Shown here: positions 42,552-51,860 of the stretch, piece by piece
Numbering within the stretch: the first letter of the stretch is position 1
Layout of the letters: each line of letters begins with the position of its first letter
Assembly (NCBI GenBank): GCA_024640825.1
Contig: JAHEEG010000003.1
Coordinates: 1-64,000 of the forward strand
Length of the DNA stretch: 64,000 bases
Reading direction: 5' to 3'
Source of the DNA: Gammaproteobacteria bacterium
Lineage (GTDB): Bacteria; Pseudomonadota; Gammaproteobacteria; Pseudomonadales; Azotimanducaceae
Notes under the pieces: model-generated
Databases searched by the model: none
What the model was told of the DNA's origin: nothing
What the model saw: the letters and a program-made list of their open reading frames with translations, nothing else
Position numbers and translations under genes: made by a program

Positions 42552-43409
42552 ATGGCTTCTGACATACTGTCGTTGAACGCCCTTTCGCCGGGTCGCGACC
42601 TCGATGCATACATGAGCACCGTGGGCGCTATTCCGGTGCTTACCGCGGATGAGGAGAAAGCCCTCGCGGAGCGCTTTTATTACGAGAACGACCTTCAGGC
42701 TGCCCGTGAGCTGGTGCTCAGTCACCTGCGCTTCGTTGTGCATCTGGCACGTTCTTATCGCGGCTACGGGCTTCCACTGGGTGACCTCATTCAGGAAGGC
42801 AACCTGGGGCTCATGAAGGCCGTCAAGCGTTTCAATCCGGAAGTTGGTGTGCGACTCATTTCGTTTGCCGTGCACTGGATCAAAGCCGAGATGCACGAGT
42901 TCATTCTGCGTAACTGGCGCATTGTGAAGGTGGCTACGACCAAGGCGCAGCGGAAGCTGTTCTTCAACCTGAGAAGCAGCAAAAAGCGCCTTGCCTGGCT
43001 GACCCAGGAAGAAACCCGCACCATGGCCAGCGAGCTGGGTGTCAGCGAAGAAGAAGTGACGCGGATGGAAGGTCGAATGGCCAGCAGCGATCTTTCTTTT
43101 GATGGTCTGGCTGCGGATGATGACGAGGATGGCGGCAGCGCGGCTCCTGTTCACTACCTCGAGCTGGAAGGTGCCGACCCCGCGGAGCTGGTTGCCGAAG
43201 AGGACGACAAGCGCATGGCGCTTGAAAAGCTTGGCGCGGCTTTGACCGTTCTTGATGACCGAAGCCGCGATATCATTCAACGGCGCTGGCTGGACGATGG
43301 CAAGTCAACGCTCCACGACCTGGCAGACAAATACCAGGTATCGGCGGAACGTATCAGGCAGATTGAGAAAAACGCCATGCAAAAGCTGAAGGGTGCTATG
43401 GCTGCCTGA
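42552..43409 (+). CDS. rpoH: RNA polymerase sigma factor RpoH (sigma32)
   Basis: The heat-shock sigma factor, 285 residues (E. coli 284). It has the region 2 core [18 protein letters not shown], the diagnostic RpoH box QRKLFFNLR at 133-141, and a region 4 helix-turn-helix ([23 protein letters not shown]). GGAGGT precedes ATG 42552. A perfect CIRCE element lies between ftsX and this gene, suggesting repression by HrcA in addition to the usual control by chaperones and proteolysis. The DUF423 gene follows within 3 bases. Confidence 0.98.
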   Translation: MASDILSLNALSPGRDLDAYMSTVGAIPVLTADEEKALAERFYYENDLQAARELVLSHLRFVVHLARSYRGYGLPLGDLIQEGNLGLMKAVKRFNPEVGVRLISFAVHWIKAEMHEFILRNWRIVKVATTKAQRKLFFNLRSSKKRLAWLTQEETRTMASELGVSEEEVTRMEGRMASSDLSFDGLAADDDEDGGSAAPVHYLELEGADPAELVAEEDDKRMALEKLGAALTVLDDRSRDIIQRRWLDDGKSTLHDLADKYQVSAERIRQIEKNAMQKLKGAMAA

Positions 43410-43412
43410 GTG

Positions 43413-43817
43413 ATGGCCCGCTGGCAACTTTGCGTGGGTGCCGGGGCGTTTCTAGGCGGGACGGGCGTAATTGCGGGAGCCTTCGGCGCTCATGCGCTAA
43501 AAGCTCGGTTGGGGGCAGACGCGCTGGAAACCTGGGATACGGCCGTATCCTATCAGCTTGTTCATGCGCTGCTGCTCGTCGCGGCGGGCCTCTGGCTGAA
43601 GCTCGATTCAGAGGTCTCACGGGCGCCCCCAGTCTCTCTTTCGGTAGCAGCACTTGCATTGATCGCAGGAATCCTTTTGTTCTCCGGCAGCCTTTACGCG
43701 CTGGCGCTCGGTGGGCCCAGGGCCCTTGGTCCTGTCACGCCGCTTGGTGGCGTGGCCTTTGTTGTCGGCTGGGGCTGCCTGATAGTGGCAGCCCGGCAGG
43801 GCGTCTCCAGGCGGTGA
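43413..43817 (+). CDS. DUF423 family small membrane protein
   Basis: A 134-residue membrane protein with four helices. GAGAFLGGTGVIAGAFGAHALKARL and TAVSYQLVHALLL are the family hallmarks (YgdD-like). Function is unknown. It begins at ATG 43413 (GTG 43410 is also in frame), just after the rpoH stop, and its TGA overlaps the trmB GTG as GTGA. Confidence 0.9.
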   Translation: MARWQLCVGAGAFLGGTGVIAGAFGAHALKARLGADALETWDTAVSYQLVHALLLVAAGLWLKLDSEVSRAPPVSLSVAALALIAGILLFSGSLYALALGGPRALGPVTPLGGVAFVVGWGCLIVAARQGVSRR

Positions 43818-44533
43818 AGTCTCCTCAGGCTTCTGGTCCCCAGGATCAGACCCAGGTCTATGTAAGGCGGCGAGGTCGCATGACGGTCGGGCAGGCCCGC
43901 GCCCTGGATGAACTCACCGACCGGTATTGCTTACCCGTGGACCTCGAACCCTCAGCAGCAGAAAATGCTTTTGGCAGACCAGGGCCGATAGGTCTCGAAA
44001 TTGGTTTCGGCATGGGGCAGGCGCTGCTTCGCTGGGCGGTAGAACGACCGGAGTGGAATCTCTTCGGCATCGAAGTCTACCAGCCGGGGATAGGGTCGCT
44101 GATGCTCGGTCTGGAGCGAGATCAGCTGACCAATGTTCGGATATTTGAAGCGCCGGCGGAAGACGTTCTGGCAAATTCTTTGGGTGGTGCCGAAATCGAT
44201 GAGGTTCGGATCTTCTTTCCTGACCCGTGGCCCAAGAAGCGTCACCACAAGCGGCGACTGATCCAGGCTGATTTTGTCGCCCTGCTGGTGGACAAGCTTC
44301 GACCCGAGGGCCGGCTCTGGCTCGCCACGGACTGGGAGCCCTACGCCCGTTGGATGTTGAACGTCCTGGAGGCGCAGTCCGATCTCGTGACCGAGTTGGC
44401 GGCGGGCCGAGAATTGTCCGATGGCCCCTATCAGCGTCTGGAAACGCGCTTTGAGGCCAGGGGCAAACGTCTTGGGCACAGGGTATGGGACTTGGTGTAT
44501 TACAAAAAGCGCTGCAGCACGGCATCCAGATGA
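43814..44533 (+). CDS. trmB: tRNA (guanine46-N7)-methyltransferase
   Basis: TrmB makes m7G46 in tRNA. The chain opens with VRRRGRMTVGQARALDEL, has the SAM site IGLEIGFGMGQALL and the hallmark FPDPWPKKRHHKRRL. GTG 43814, overlapping the previous stop, gives 239 residues, exactly the E. coli length; the open frame extends further upstream but that part is a shadow of the DUF423 gene. Its last 34 bases overlap the end of hemW on the other strand. Confidence 0.95.
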   Translation: MKSPQASGPQDQTQVYVRRRGRMTVGQARALDELTDRYCLPVDLEPSAAENAFGRPGPIGLEIGFGMGQALLRWAVERPEWNLFGIEVYQPGIGSLMLGLERDQLTNVRIFEAPAEDVLANSLGGAEIDEVRIFFPDPWPKKRHHKRRLIQADFVALLVDKLRPEGRLWLATDWEPYARWMLNVLEAQSDLVTELAAGRELSDGPYQRLETRFEARGKRLGHRVWDLVYYKKRCSTASR

Positions 44534-45621
44534 CGATATCCGAACGCGGTGGTGGCGATTCGGTCTTTGCGCATTAGCCCCATTTCCCTCAGCTCATTCC
44601 AGGAGGGTTCGAGACTGGCAAGCGGAAGTCCGGTTCGCGACGGGAAGACATCTGCGCTCACCCCCTCTGTCAGGCGAAGCGCGTTCATCAGGAACTCCAG
44701 GGGTATCTCGGTATCTGGCACCGCGTTATGCCTAGTTTCGAGAGGCTCAGCCAGGTACAGGCGGGGCTGAGCCGCTTTGCGGCTTCGCACGATCTGCAAC
44801 CCGGTGGAATCTTCGCGGGTTCGCTTGCCATGCGCGCCAGCCCCAATGCCGAGGTAATCTCCGAAACTCCAATAGTTGACGTTGTGCCGGCATTGACGCC
44901 CAGGTCGTGCCCAAGCGGAGACTTCGTAGCGGTGGAAACCACTGTCCTCCAGCAGGGCCCGTCCCGTGTCCTCTATAACTTCAATTTTTCTTTCGGAGGG
45001 AAGCGGCGGCTTATGTCTGGCGAACTCGGTTCGCGGCTCTATGGTGAGCTGATACCAGCTGATGTGCTCTGGGTTCAGAGCCAGGGCCTGGCTGAGATCC
45101 TCTATCGCCTCAGCCGTCGTCTGCTCCGGCAGCCCGTACATCAGATCCAGATTAACATTCTCGAAACCGCCCGCGCGGACACGTTCGAATGCGATGCGGA
45201 TTTCCCGGGGGCCGTGAATACGTCCCAGCCGCTTGAGATGAGCGGGGTTGAATGTTTGGGCCCCGAGGCTGATGCGGCTGATACCTGCGTCGCGGTAGGC
45301 AGAAAAGTCCTGATATTCGACGGTTCCGGGATTTGCCTCCATGGTGATTTCCGCCCCCGGCTCCAGCCATGGTTGCAGGTGCGTTAGAAGCTTCTCGAAG
45401 CTGTCCGCGTCGAAAAGGCTGGGTGTTCCGCCGCCCAGAAATACGCTGCTGATTCCCTGGGGCGGTACGTCCCCCAGCGCGGCGCCGGCATCAATGAGCA
45501 GCGCGTTCAGGTAGCCGGCTTGATCAAAGGCGCCGCGCACCGGGTGGGAATTGAAGTCGCAGTAGGGGCATTTGCGCACGCACCATGGGAAATGCACGTA
45601 GAGAGACAGCGGCAGGTTCAC
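44500..45621 (-). CDS. hemW: Radical SAM heme chaperone HemW
   Basis: HemW resembles coproporphyrinogen dehydrogenase but transfers heme. The 4Fe-4S motif is CVRKCPYC with C14, C18 and C21 near the N-terminus, without the extra cysteine of HemN. Further matches are GGGTPSLFD and GISRISLGAQTFN. GTG 45621 overlaps the rdgB stop. At 373 residues it has normal length, and its 3' end overlaps trmB. Confidence 0.94.
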   Translation of the reverse strand: MNLPLSLYVHFPWCVRKCPYCDFNSHPVRGAFDQAGYLNALLIDAGAALGDVPPQGISSVFLGGGTPSLFDADSFEKLLTHLQPWLEPGAEITMEANPGTVEYQDFSAYRDAGISRISLGAQTFNPAHLKRLGRIHGPREIRIAFERVRAGGFENVNLDLMYGLPEQTTAEAIEDLSQALALNPEHISWYQLTIEPRTEFARHKPPLPSERKIEVIEDTGRALLEDSGFHRYEVSAWARPGRQCRHNVNYWSFGDYLGIGAGAHGKRTREDSTGLQIVRSRKAAQPRLYLAEPLETRHNAVPDTEIPLEFLMNALRLTEGVSADVFPSRTGLPLASLEPSWNELREMGLMRKDRIATTAFGYRHLDAVLQRFL

Positions 45622-46205
45622 GGGCGCTGGCGCAACATATGGAGCAGCTGGGCGCTTGCCTGACCGCGGTGGCTCAGCCGGTTCTTCTCTTCAGGCGCCA
45701 TTTCCGCCGCGGTCCGGTTCAACCCTGGCACGAGAAAATGGGGATCGTAGCCGAAACCAAAAGCTCCCCGCGCGTCGGCTACGATCTGGCCGTGCCAGCT
45801 GCCGGTCGCGATCAATGGCGCCGGGTCTGCGGCATGTCGTAGGTAGACCAGCGCGCAATAGAAGTGAGCGGACGGAAGGCTGTATTCGGCTAGATCTGTC
45901 ATCAGCCGCGCGTTGTTTTCCGCATCGCTCGCGCCTTCTCCCGCGTAGCGGGCGGAGCGTATGCCTGGCCTGCCCTCAAGGCAGGGAACCACCAGGCCAG
46001 AGTCGTCTGCCAGTGCAGGCAACTGGACAGCCTTGCAGACGTGCCGGGCCTTGGCGATGGCGTTCTCCACGAAGGTCAGCGCGTCCTCGGCTGCACCTTC
46101 GATTCCCAGCTCGCTCTGGCTTACTAGATCCATATCCACCGCTGCCAGCATCGCGGCCAGCTCGGCCAGCTTGCCGGAGTTACCGCTGGCCAGGACCACT
46201 TTCAT
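45618..46205 (-). CDS. rdgB: dITP/XTP pyrophosphatase
   Basis: RdgB removes non-canonical purine nucleotides (dITP, XTP). The 195-residue protein begins MKVVLASGNSGKLAEL, with LPALADDSGLVVPCLEGRPGIRSARYAGEGA and FGYDPHFLVPG further on, all typical of the Ham1 family. It is joined by 4-base overlaps to the genes on both sides. Confidence 0.96.
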   Translation of the reverse strand: MKVVLASGNSGKLAELAAMLAAVDMDLVSQSELGIEGAAEDALTFVENAIAKARHVCKAVQLPALADDSGLVVPCLEGRPGIRSARYAGEGASDAENNARLMTDLAEYSLPSAHFYCALVYLRHAADPAPLIATGSWHGQIVADARGAFGFGYDPHFLVPGLNRTAAEMAPEEKNRLSHRGQASAQLLHMLRQRP

Positions 46206-46648
46206 CGACCGTCCCAGTACATCGTCTGTTGGAACTGCAGGCGCTGGGCCGAGCCGTCCGGCGGTGTGATGTCTACGGCGAAGCGCAATACTTCCCGGTC
46301 CGTATGCTTTACCTCTGCCAGATAGTAGATTGCACGCCCTTCAGTGACCTCCCGGAAGTTGATGGGCTGGCGCTGACTGAGCAGGTTGGTGATTGTGCCG
46401 GAGATTTCCACTGCGACCGGGTTTCCGCCGTCATCCAGCACAGAGATGTTCAGCATCGCTCGGTCGCGTCCCCTGGTTACCCCGTAGCGGACGGCTATGT
46501 CCGGTTTCAGAAAGGAGGTGGGTACCAGCGCGTAGTGAGCCTCCCAGGCGCCCAGTTGCTGCTTCTGCTCGGCGTTTGCGTTCAGGCATGCAATGGCCAG
46601 AACCGATACCATTGCGGACGCGATAGCGAAATTTCTGGCAGCGGTCAT
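46202..46648 (-). CDS. DUF4426 exported protein
   Basis: A 148-residue protein with an N-terminal signal peptide (about 1-25, ending NANA). The mature part is DUF4426: YALVPTSFLKPDIAVRYGVTRGRDRAMLNISV and an NLLSQRQPINFREV segment of beta character. It lies between metW and rdgB with ATGA overlaps at both ends, as in Pseudomonas. Function unknown; the context ties its expression to methionine synthesis and nucleotide sanitation, but periplasmic location argues against a direct part. Confidence 0.85.
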   Translation of the reverse strand: MTAARNFAIASAMVSVLAIACLNANAEQKQQLGAWEAHYALVPTSFLKPDIAVRYGVTRGRDRAMLNISVLDDGGNPVAVEISGTITNLLSQRQPINFREVTEGRAIYYLAEVKHTDREVLRFAVDITPPDGSAQRLQFQQTMYWDGR

Positions 46649-47259
46649 ACAGCGTCCTCTCGTGCGTGCGGGCGTCCCAGTCGGTAGAAGGCATAGGTGC
46701 CAAAAAAGTTCGGGAAGCGATTCATCAGCGGTCGATTGACATGGTTGGCGTCGGATACGAAGCGCTCGATGATCCGCAGCGACTTCTCCGAGCACAGGCG
46801 CTCAAAGTCGTTGAACGTACACAGGTGAATATTGGGTGTGTCGTACCAGGAGTGGGGTAAATGCTGCGCCACCGGCATGCGCCCGAGAATCGACAGTTGT
46901 GCCCTGCATCGCCAATTACCGAAGTTGGGAAACGTTACCACGCACTCCCTGCCGATCCGCAGCATTTCATCCAGCGTCTGGTTCGGGTTTCTGACCGATT
47001 GCAGCGTTTCGGTCATGACTACCATATCGAAACTGTCGTCGGGAAAGTTGTCCAGCCCTTCATCGAGATTCTGCTCGATGACGTTTACGCCTTTTTCCAG
47101 ACAGGCAGTGATGTTGTCCGGATCGATCTCGAGGCCGTAACCGTTGACCTGTTTGTCAGTCTGAAGGTGTTCCAGGAGGTCTCCGGTACCGCAGCCGAGG
47201 TCGAGCACACGGGCCCCGGGGGCGACCAGTTCGGCAATGATTGCGAGGTCAGCCCGCAT
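46645..47259 (-). CDS. metW: MetW, methionine biosynthesis partner of MetX
   Basis: A 204-residue SAM-dependent methyltransferase-like protein, with the nucleotide motif [15 protein letters not shown] at about 20-34 and [34 protein letters not shown], the MetW signature. In bacteria with MetX but no MetA, MetW is needed for full MetX activity. It overlaps metX by 11 bases. Confidence 0.94.
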   Translation of the reverse strand: MRADLAIIAELVAPGARVLDLGCGTGDLLEHLQTDKQVNGYGLEIDPDNITACLEKGVNVIEQNLDEGLDNFPDDSFDMVVMTETLQSVRNPNQTLDEMLRIGRECVVTFPNFGNWRCRAQLSILGRMPVAQHLPHSWYDTPNIHLCTFNDFERLCSEKSLRIIERFVSDANHVNRPLMNRFPNFFGTYAFYRLGRPHAREDAV

Positions 47260-48403
47260 CGCGCGCCTCTTCCGTCAGCCGGTTGAGGTAGGCTTTCAGG
47301 ACATCGAAGTATCTGGGTATCGGCAGCAGAAAAGAATCGTGACCGTGCTCGGATTCGATGATCGCGCTGGCCACGTTGCGCCTGGCCTCTACGAGGGAAT
47401 TCACGATCTCCTTGGAGTGCGCAACGGAGAAGCGCCAGTCGGACGTAAAGGAGATCACCAGGAATCTGCATTGGGCGGCGCTCAGGGCTTTGACCAGATT
47501 GTCGTCGTAGTCGCGTGCGGGATCGAAGTAGTCCAAGGCCCTGGTCATCAACAGGTAGCTATTCGCATCGAACTGGCTGGAGAACGACCGACCCTGGTGA
47601 TGCAGGTAGCTTTCAACCTGAAACTCCACGTCGCGGCCCCGGTTGAGATCCCCGGATTTCAACTCGCGGCCGAATTTCGAGCGCATCCCGTCATCGGAAA
47701 GATAGGTTACGTGACCCACCATTCGCGCCAGCATTAGCCCCAGGTCTGGGTTGACGCCCATTGACCGATAGTGGCCGTCGTGAAACTGAGGATCAGACGT
47801 TATGGCCTGGCGGGCGATCTCGTTGAACGCGATATTCTGTGCCGACAGCTTTGCGGTGCAGGCAATCAGCAACGCGGCCCGCAGCCTTTCAGGTTGATCT
47901 ATGGCCCACCGCATGGCCTGCATGCCACCAAGGCTGCCGCCGATTACGGCGGCGAAGCACTCGATGCCCAGGTGATCTGCGAGCAGTGTCTGGCTGCGTA
48001 CCCAGTCGGATACGGTGACCATGGGAAAGTCCGGACCATAGGGTTTGCCGGTCGCGGGATTATCCGACAGGGGACCGGTGCTGCCATGGCAACCGCCAAG
48101 GTTATTCAGGCTCACAACGAAAAACTGCCGAGTATCGATGGGCTTCCCGGGGCCGATACAGGCGTCCCACCAACCCGGCTTGGGATCTGCAGCGTCATGG
48201 TATCCGGCCGCGTGATGGTGACCGGAAAGCGCGTGACAGACGAGGATGGCGTTAGACCGTTCGGCATTGAGGCTGCCGTAAGTCTCGTAAACCAGCTCGA
48301 ATTTCGCCAGGGTCTCTCCGCACTGCAGGGCGAATGGGGCATCCCAGCGGAATTGCTGAGGTTGAATGATACCCACCGAATCTGGAGGAACAGCCATCGA
48401 CAT
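47249..48403 (-). CDS. metX: Homoserine O-acyltransferase MetX
   Basis: An alpha/beta-hydrolase that acylates homoserine in methionine synthesis. It has the nucleophile elbow [25 protein letters not shown] and HGHDSFLLP with the catalytic histidine. MetXW pairs of this type in Pseudomonas use succinyl-CoA, so this may be a succinyltransferase; sequence alone does not settle acetyl versus succinyl. ATG 48403 is chosen, with GTG 48412 and ATG 48397 also in frame and no decisive ribosome site. Confidence 0.95.
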   Translation of the reverse strand: MSMAVPPDSVGIIQPQQFRWDAPFALQCGETLAKFELVYETYGSLNAERSNAILVCHALSGHHHAAGYHDAADPKPGWWDACIGPGKPIDTRQFFVVSLNNLGGCHGSTGPLSDNPATGKPYGPDFPMVTVSDWVRSQTLLADHLGIECFAAVIGGSLGGMQAMRWAIDQPERLRAALLIACTAKLSAQNIAFNEIARQAITSDPQFHDGHYRSMGVNPDLGLMLARMVGHVTYLSDDGMRSKFGRELKSGDLNRGRDVEFQVESYLHHQGRSFSSQFDANSYLLMTRALDYFDPARDYDDNLVKALSAAQCRFLVISFTSDWRFSVAHSKEIVNSLVEARRNVASAIIESEHGHDSFLLPIPRYFDVLKAYLNRLTEEARDAG

Positions 48404-48565
48404 GAGCGGCACGGGTACAGGCGAAAGGGACGGCGAGTCTAAAGCAACGTCTCTGACGCCATCAAGATGCCATCAACTGGACAGCACTGAGTTTGGGGCT
48501 GTATGCAACGCTGCCCGTGACCTCGGTAACTGGCAGTCACCCCGGGTGATAAAAGGCTCGGTTGC

Positions 48566-49117
48566 TCAAAACATAGACATGAATATCTGGGGCAGCACGC
48601 GCTCGACCACCCCAAGTACCAGGAATGCCAGAATTGGCGAAAGATCCAGCCCACCCATGGCGGGTAGCAGTCGTCGCGCGGGCGCCAGCAGCGGCTCGGT
48701 TATCTGGTGCAGCAAGAGCAGCGCCGGGTGGTAGTTCCCAGGAGCGATCCAGCCGGCGATGATCACGATGAGGATGGACCACCAGAAAATTCGGATGCAC
48801 AGCATCAGTACCTGAAGTAGCCCGGATGCCAGAATGATGCCTACGCCACCGGCATACCCGCCCTGCAGGGCTGTCAGAGACATGATGAGAATGATCTCGG
48901 ACAGTACGGCGGCCAGAAACGCCGCGAAGTCAATGTTGCGATACCCGGGCAGCACGACTCTGAGCGGGCGGAGTATGGGGTCGGTGATCTTCACGATGCC
49001 TTGAGACACCGGATTGTAGAAGTCCACCCGGCAAGCCTGCAGCAGAAAGCGTGCGACAAACAGAAAGCTGACGATCTGCAGGACAAAACTGATCACATAG
49101 TTGAGCGCGTCATTCAT
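48566..49117 (-). CDS. yggT: YggT family membrane protein
   Basis: A 183-residue protein with two YGGT repeats: the first around DFYNPVSQGIVKITDPILRPLRVVLPG and the second around GNYHPALLLLHQITEPLLAPARRLLP, each with flanking membrane helices. The family is linked to membrane or cell-shape functions but has no agreed role. It overlaps proC (ATGA). A 162-base gap follows it before metX. Confidence 0.92.
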   Translation of the reverse strand: MNDALNYVISFVLQIVSFLFVARFLLQACRVDFYNPVSQGIVKITDPILRPLRVVLPGYRNIDFAAFLAAVLSEIILIMSLTALQGGYAGGVGIILASGLLQVLMLCIRIFWWSILIVIIAGWIAPGNYHPALLLLHQITEPLLAPARRLLPAMGGLDLSPILAFLVLGVVERVLPQIFMSMF

Positions 49118-49929
49118 CGGCGGCCGAATTCCTCTGCAAGTTCACGGGACCTTTCCGCGGCGCCGGCTAGAGCGCGCCCTATGACGGCTCGCGAGTCGGC
49201 TGCATCTAGTATAGAGAGGGCGCGTTCCGTGGTCCCCCCCGGCGAGGTTACATTGCTGCGCAGTTGTGCGGGCGACAGCTCTCCCTCCTTTGCCATGAGG
49301 GCGGCGCCGTACGCGGTTTCGAGCGTAAGCGCCGTGGCTGTGTCGCGATCCAGGCCGAGGTTGGTTCCCGCCTCTACCATGGCCTCCATCAGGTAGAAGA
49401 AATAGGCGGGCCCGCTGCCCGAAACCGCCGTGACCGCGTCCAGAAGTGCTTCGGTGTCCACCCAGATAGTCTTACCCGCGGCGCCAAGGATCGCTTCCGC
49501 CGCACGCCTTTGAGCCATGCTCACCGCTGGATTGGGGAACAGGCCCGAAATGCCGGCGCCCAGCAATGCGGGCGTGTTGGGCATGCAGCGCACGATCGGC
49601 TGGTTGGCGCTGCTCCAGGCCTCCAGGCTTTGCAGCGGAACGCCTGCCGCGATGGAGATCAGTAGCTGAGTCTCGTTCAGTTTGAGGCCGGACAATACCT
49701 CGCCCAGCACCTGAGGCTTGACGGCCAGCACGACAATCTCGGCGTCTTCGACCGCCTCGCTGTTGGAGTCCATAGCGATGATGCCCGTGCTCCGAACGGC
49801 TTCCAACTGCGCGTTCATAGGGTCGCTCGCGCGAATGCGGTCAGCCGGGTGGCCGCTTCTGACAAGGCCCGTGATCAGGCTTCGAGCCATATTGCCGGCG
49901 CCGATAAAGGCAATGGTCTGCTTGCTCAC
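49114..49929 (-). CDS. proC: Pyrroline-5-carboxylate reductase
   Basis: ProC makes proline from pyrroline-5-carboxylate with NAD(P)H. The 271-residue protein has the Rossmann motif IAFIGAGNMA, CMPNTPALLGAGIS and the signature AVSGSGPAYFFYLMEAM and SPGGTTERAL. GTG 49929 has GGAG upstream; the longer frame is not credible. It overlaps yggT by 4 bases. Confidence 0.96.
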   Translation of the reverse strand: MSKQTIAFIGAGNMARSLITGLVRSGHPADRIRASDPMNAQLEAVRSTGIIAMDSNSEAVEDAEIVVLAVKPQVLGEVLSGLKLNETQLLISIAAGVPLQSLEAWSSANQPIVRCMPNTPALLGAGISGLFPNPAVSMAQRRAAEAILGAAGKTIWVDTEALLDAVTAVSGSGPAYFFYLMEAMVEAGTNLGLDRDTATALTLETAYGAALMAKEGELSPAQLRSNVTSPGGTTERALSILDAADSRAVIGRALAGAAERSRELAEEFGRR

Positions 49930-49951
49930 GACGGTCTCCCTATGCCGATGA

Positions 49952-50644
49952 TCAATTTCTATCGCCGAAGACGGCGGTGCCGATGCGCACGTGCGTAGCG
50001 CCGGCTGATATGGCCGTCCGAAAATCCCCACTCATGCCCATGGAGAGCGTATCCCAGTACTGCCCGCCATCTGCCTTCAGGCTCTCCCAAAGCGTTGCCA
50101 GACGTCGGTAACCGTCTGTGGGATCCGAACCCTGCTGCAGAACGGTCATGAGCCCTCGGACGCGCAGGCGGGGCAGCGTAGCCACGAAATTCAGCAGCGA
50201 AGTGGCTTGGTCAGTGGCAACACCGGCCTTGTTTGGGTCCTGGTCTATGTTCACCTGCAGGCAGACGTCGAGCGTTTTCTCGCGCGGGCACTGATCAGAA
50301 AGGCGGCGGGCGATCTTTTCGGTCGACAGGGTATGTACCCAATGGAAATTCTCTGCGATCTGCTTTGTCTTGTTGGATTGAATAACGCCAATAAAATGCC
50401 AGGTGGCATTCAGATCCCTCAGGCTGTGGATTTTCGGAATGGCCTCCTGAAGGTAGTTCTCGCCGAAATTGGTGATTCCGGCTGCATAGGCGGCGCGGAT
50501 CAGGTCCACTGACTTTCTCTTGGAAACGGCGATTAGGTGAACCTCGGAAGGATCGCGCCCGCAAATTCTCGCGGCTTCGGCGATCTGATCCCTTACGAAT
50601 CGTATGTTGTTTGCCACTTCTGGGGAGACGGACTGCAATCTCAT
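49952..50644 (-). CDS. yggS: PLP homeostasis protein, YggS/PROSC family
   Basis: A PLP-binding protein of 230 residues (alanine racemase N-terminal fold) that keeps PLP and amino-acid pools in balance. The PLP lysine is in LIAVSKRK near residue 37, with NFGENYLQEA and SMGMSGDFRTAISAGATHVRIGTAVFG. ATG 50644 gives the normal length; the 76-residue in-frame extension is a shadow of the pilT leader. It is divergent from pilT, as in Pseudomonas. Confidence 0.95.
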   Translation of the reverse strand: MRLQSVSPEVANNIRFVRDQIAEAARICGRDPSEVHLIAVSKRKSVDLIRAAYAAGITNFGENYLQEAIPKIHSLRDLNATWHFIGVIQSNKTKQIAENFHWVHTLSTEKIARRLSDQCPREKTLDVCLQVNIDQDPNKAGVATDQATSLLNFVATLPRLRVRGLMTVLQQGSDPTDGYRRLATLWESLKADGGQYWDTLSMGMSGDFRTAISAGATHVRIGTAVFGDRN

Positions 50645-50759
50645 TGTGCCAACGGTGTCGCAGAATTCGCACCTGGACCGATTCGGAGCGATTACAGCGT
50701 GGTTTATGGGTGGGGCAGATAATACTATAAGGAAACCCCATTCAGAGCAGGGATCGCTC

Positions 50760-51794
50760 ATGGACATCACTGAACTGCTCGCGTTCAGCGCCAAGCAGGG
50801 CGCATCGGACCTCCACCTCTCGGCAGGGCTGCCACCGATGATTCGCGTCGATGGCGACGTGCGCCGAATCAACCTGCCGCCCCTCGAGCATCAGCAGGTG
50901 CACGCTCTGATCTACGAGATCATGAATGACAAACAGCGAAAGGACTTCGAAGAATTTCTCGAAACGGACTTTTCCTTCGAAGTTCCGGGCGTCGCCCGCT
51001 TCAGGGTAAATGCGTTCAATCAGAACCGCGGCGCCGGAGCCGTTTTCCGGACCATCCCCTCCAAGGTGCTGACCATGGAAGACCTTGGTATGGGACAGGT
51101 CTTCAAGGATGTGTCCATGATGGCCCGGGGTCTGATCCTGGTGACCGGCCCCACGGGCTCCGGCAAGAGCACGACCCTCGCCGCGATGATCGACTACATT
51201 AACGACAATCGATACGACCACATCCTCACCATCGAGGACCCCATCGAATTCGTTCATCAGAGCAAGAAGTGTCTTATCAATCAGCGCGAGGTGCACCGGG
51301 ACACCCATGGCTTCAGCGAAGCGCTGCGCTCCGCGCTTAGGGAAGATCCGGACATCATTCTCGTGGGTGAGATGCGAGACCTGGAAACGATACGTCTGGC
51401 GCTGACCGCGGCCGAAACCGGCCACCTGGTGTTCGGAACGCTGCACACCACGTCCGCTGCCAAAACCATCGACCGGGTGATCGACGTTTTCCCGGCGGAA
51501 GAGAAAGACATGGTTCGATCCATGCTTTCGGAGTCGCTGCAGGCGGTAATTTCCCAGACGCTTCTGAAGAGGGTGAATGGCGGTCGTATCGCGGCGCACG
51601 AGATCATGATCGGCACGCCTGCTATCCGGAACCTCATCCGCGAGGACAAGGTGGCGCAGATGTACTCTGCTATCCAGACCGGCGCTTCGCTCGGCATGAC
51701 GACCCTCGACCAATGCCTCAAAGATCTGGTGCAGAGGCGGGCTATTTCCCGGGAAACCGCCCGGGAGAAGGCCAAAATGCCGGACGAGTTCTAG
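50760..51794 (+). CDS. pilT: Type IV pilus retraction ATPase PilT
   Basis: PilT powers pilus retraction and twitching. The protein is 344 residues, the P. aeruginosa length. It has the PAS-like N-domain (ASDLHLSAGLPPMIRVDGDVRR), the Walker A GPTGSGKST at 130-138, the Asp box EDPIEF, Walker B ILVGEMRDLET and the C-terminal AIRNLIREDK motif typical of retraction ATPases. ATG 50760 is used. A possible -10 TATAAG lies at 50726-50731. Confidence 0.97.
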   Translation: MDITELLAFSAKQGASDLHLSAGLPPMIRVDGDVRRINLPPLEHQQVHALIYEIMNDKQRKDFEEFLETDFSFEVPGVARFRVNAFNQNRGAGAVFRTIPSKVLTMEDLGMGQVFKDVSMMARGLILVTGPTGSGKSTTLAAMIDYINDNRYDHILTIEDPIEFVHQSKKCLINQREVHRDTHGFSEALRSALREDPDIILVGEMRDLETIRLALTAAETGHLVFGTLHTTSAAKTIDRVIDVFPAEEKDMVRSMLSESLQAVISQTLLKRVNGGRIAAHEIMIGTPAIRNLIREDKVAQMYSAIQTGASLGMTTLDQCLKDLVQRRAISRETAREKAKMPDEF

Positions 51795-51860
51795 GCGGCT
51801 TAGGCAATAGGCCCGAAGGCGCGCACGGCCCTTGGGATGCATGGCAAATCTGGAGATTAG

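Noticed and set aside
43430-43813. Extension of TrmB over the DUF423 gene
   Set aside because: Shadow frame of the DUF423 coding sequence. GTG 43814 gives exactly 239 residues, the known TrmB length.
48445-48452. CAACGTCT upstream of metX as a MetJ operator
   Set aside because: Only a single 6/8 match on one strand and no adjacent second box; MetXW-type organisms of this group generally lack MetJ.
50645-50872. N-terminal extension of YggS over the pilT leader
   Set aside because: The extension matches nothing in the family and overlaps the pilT start; ATG 50644 gives the usual length.
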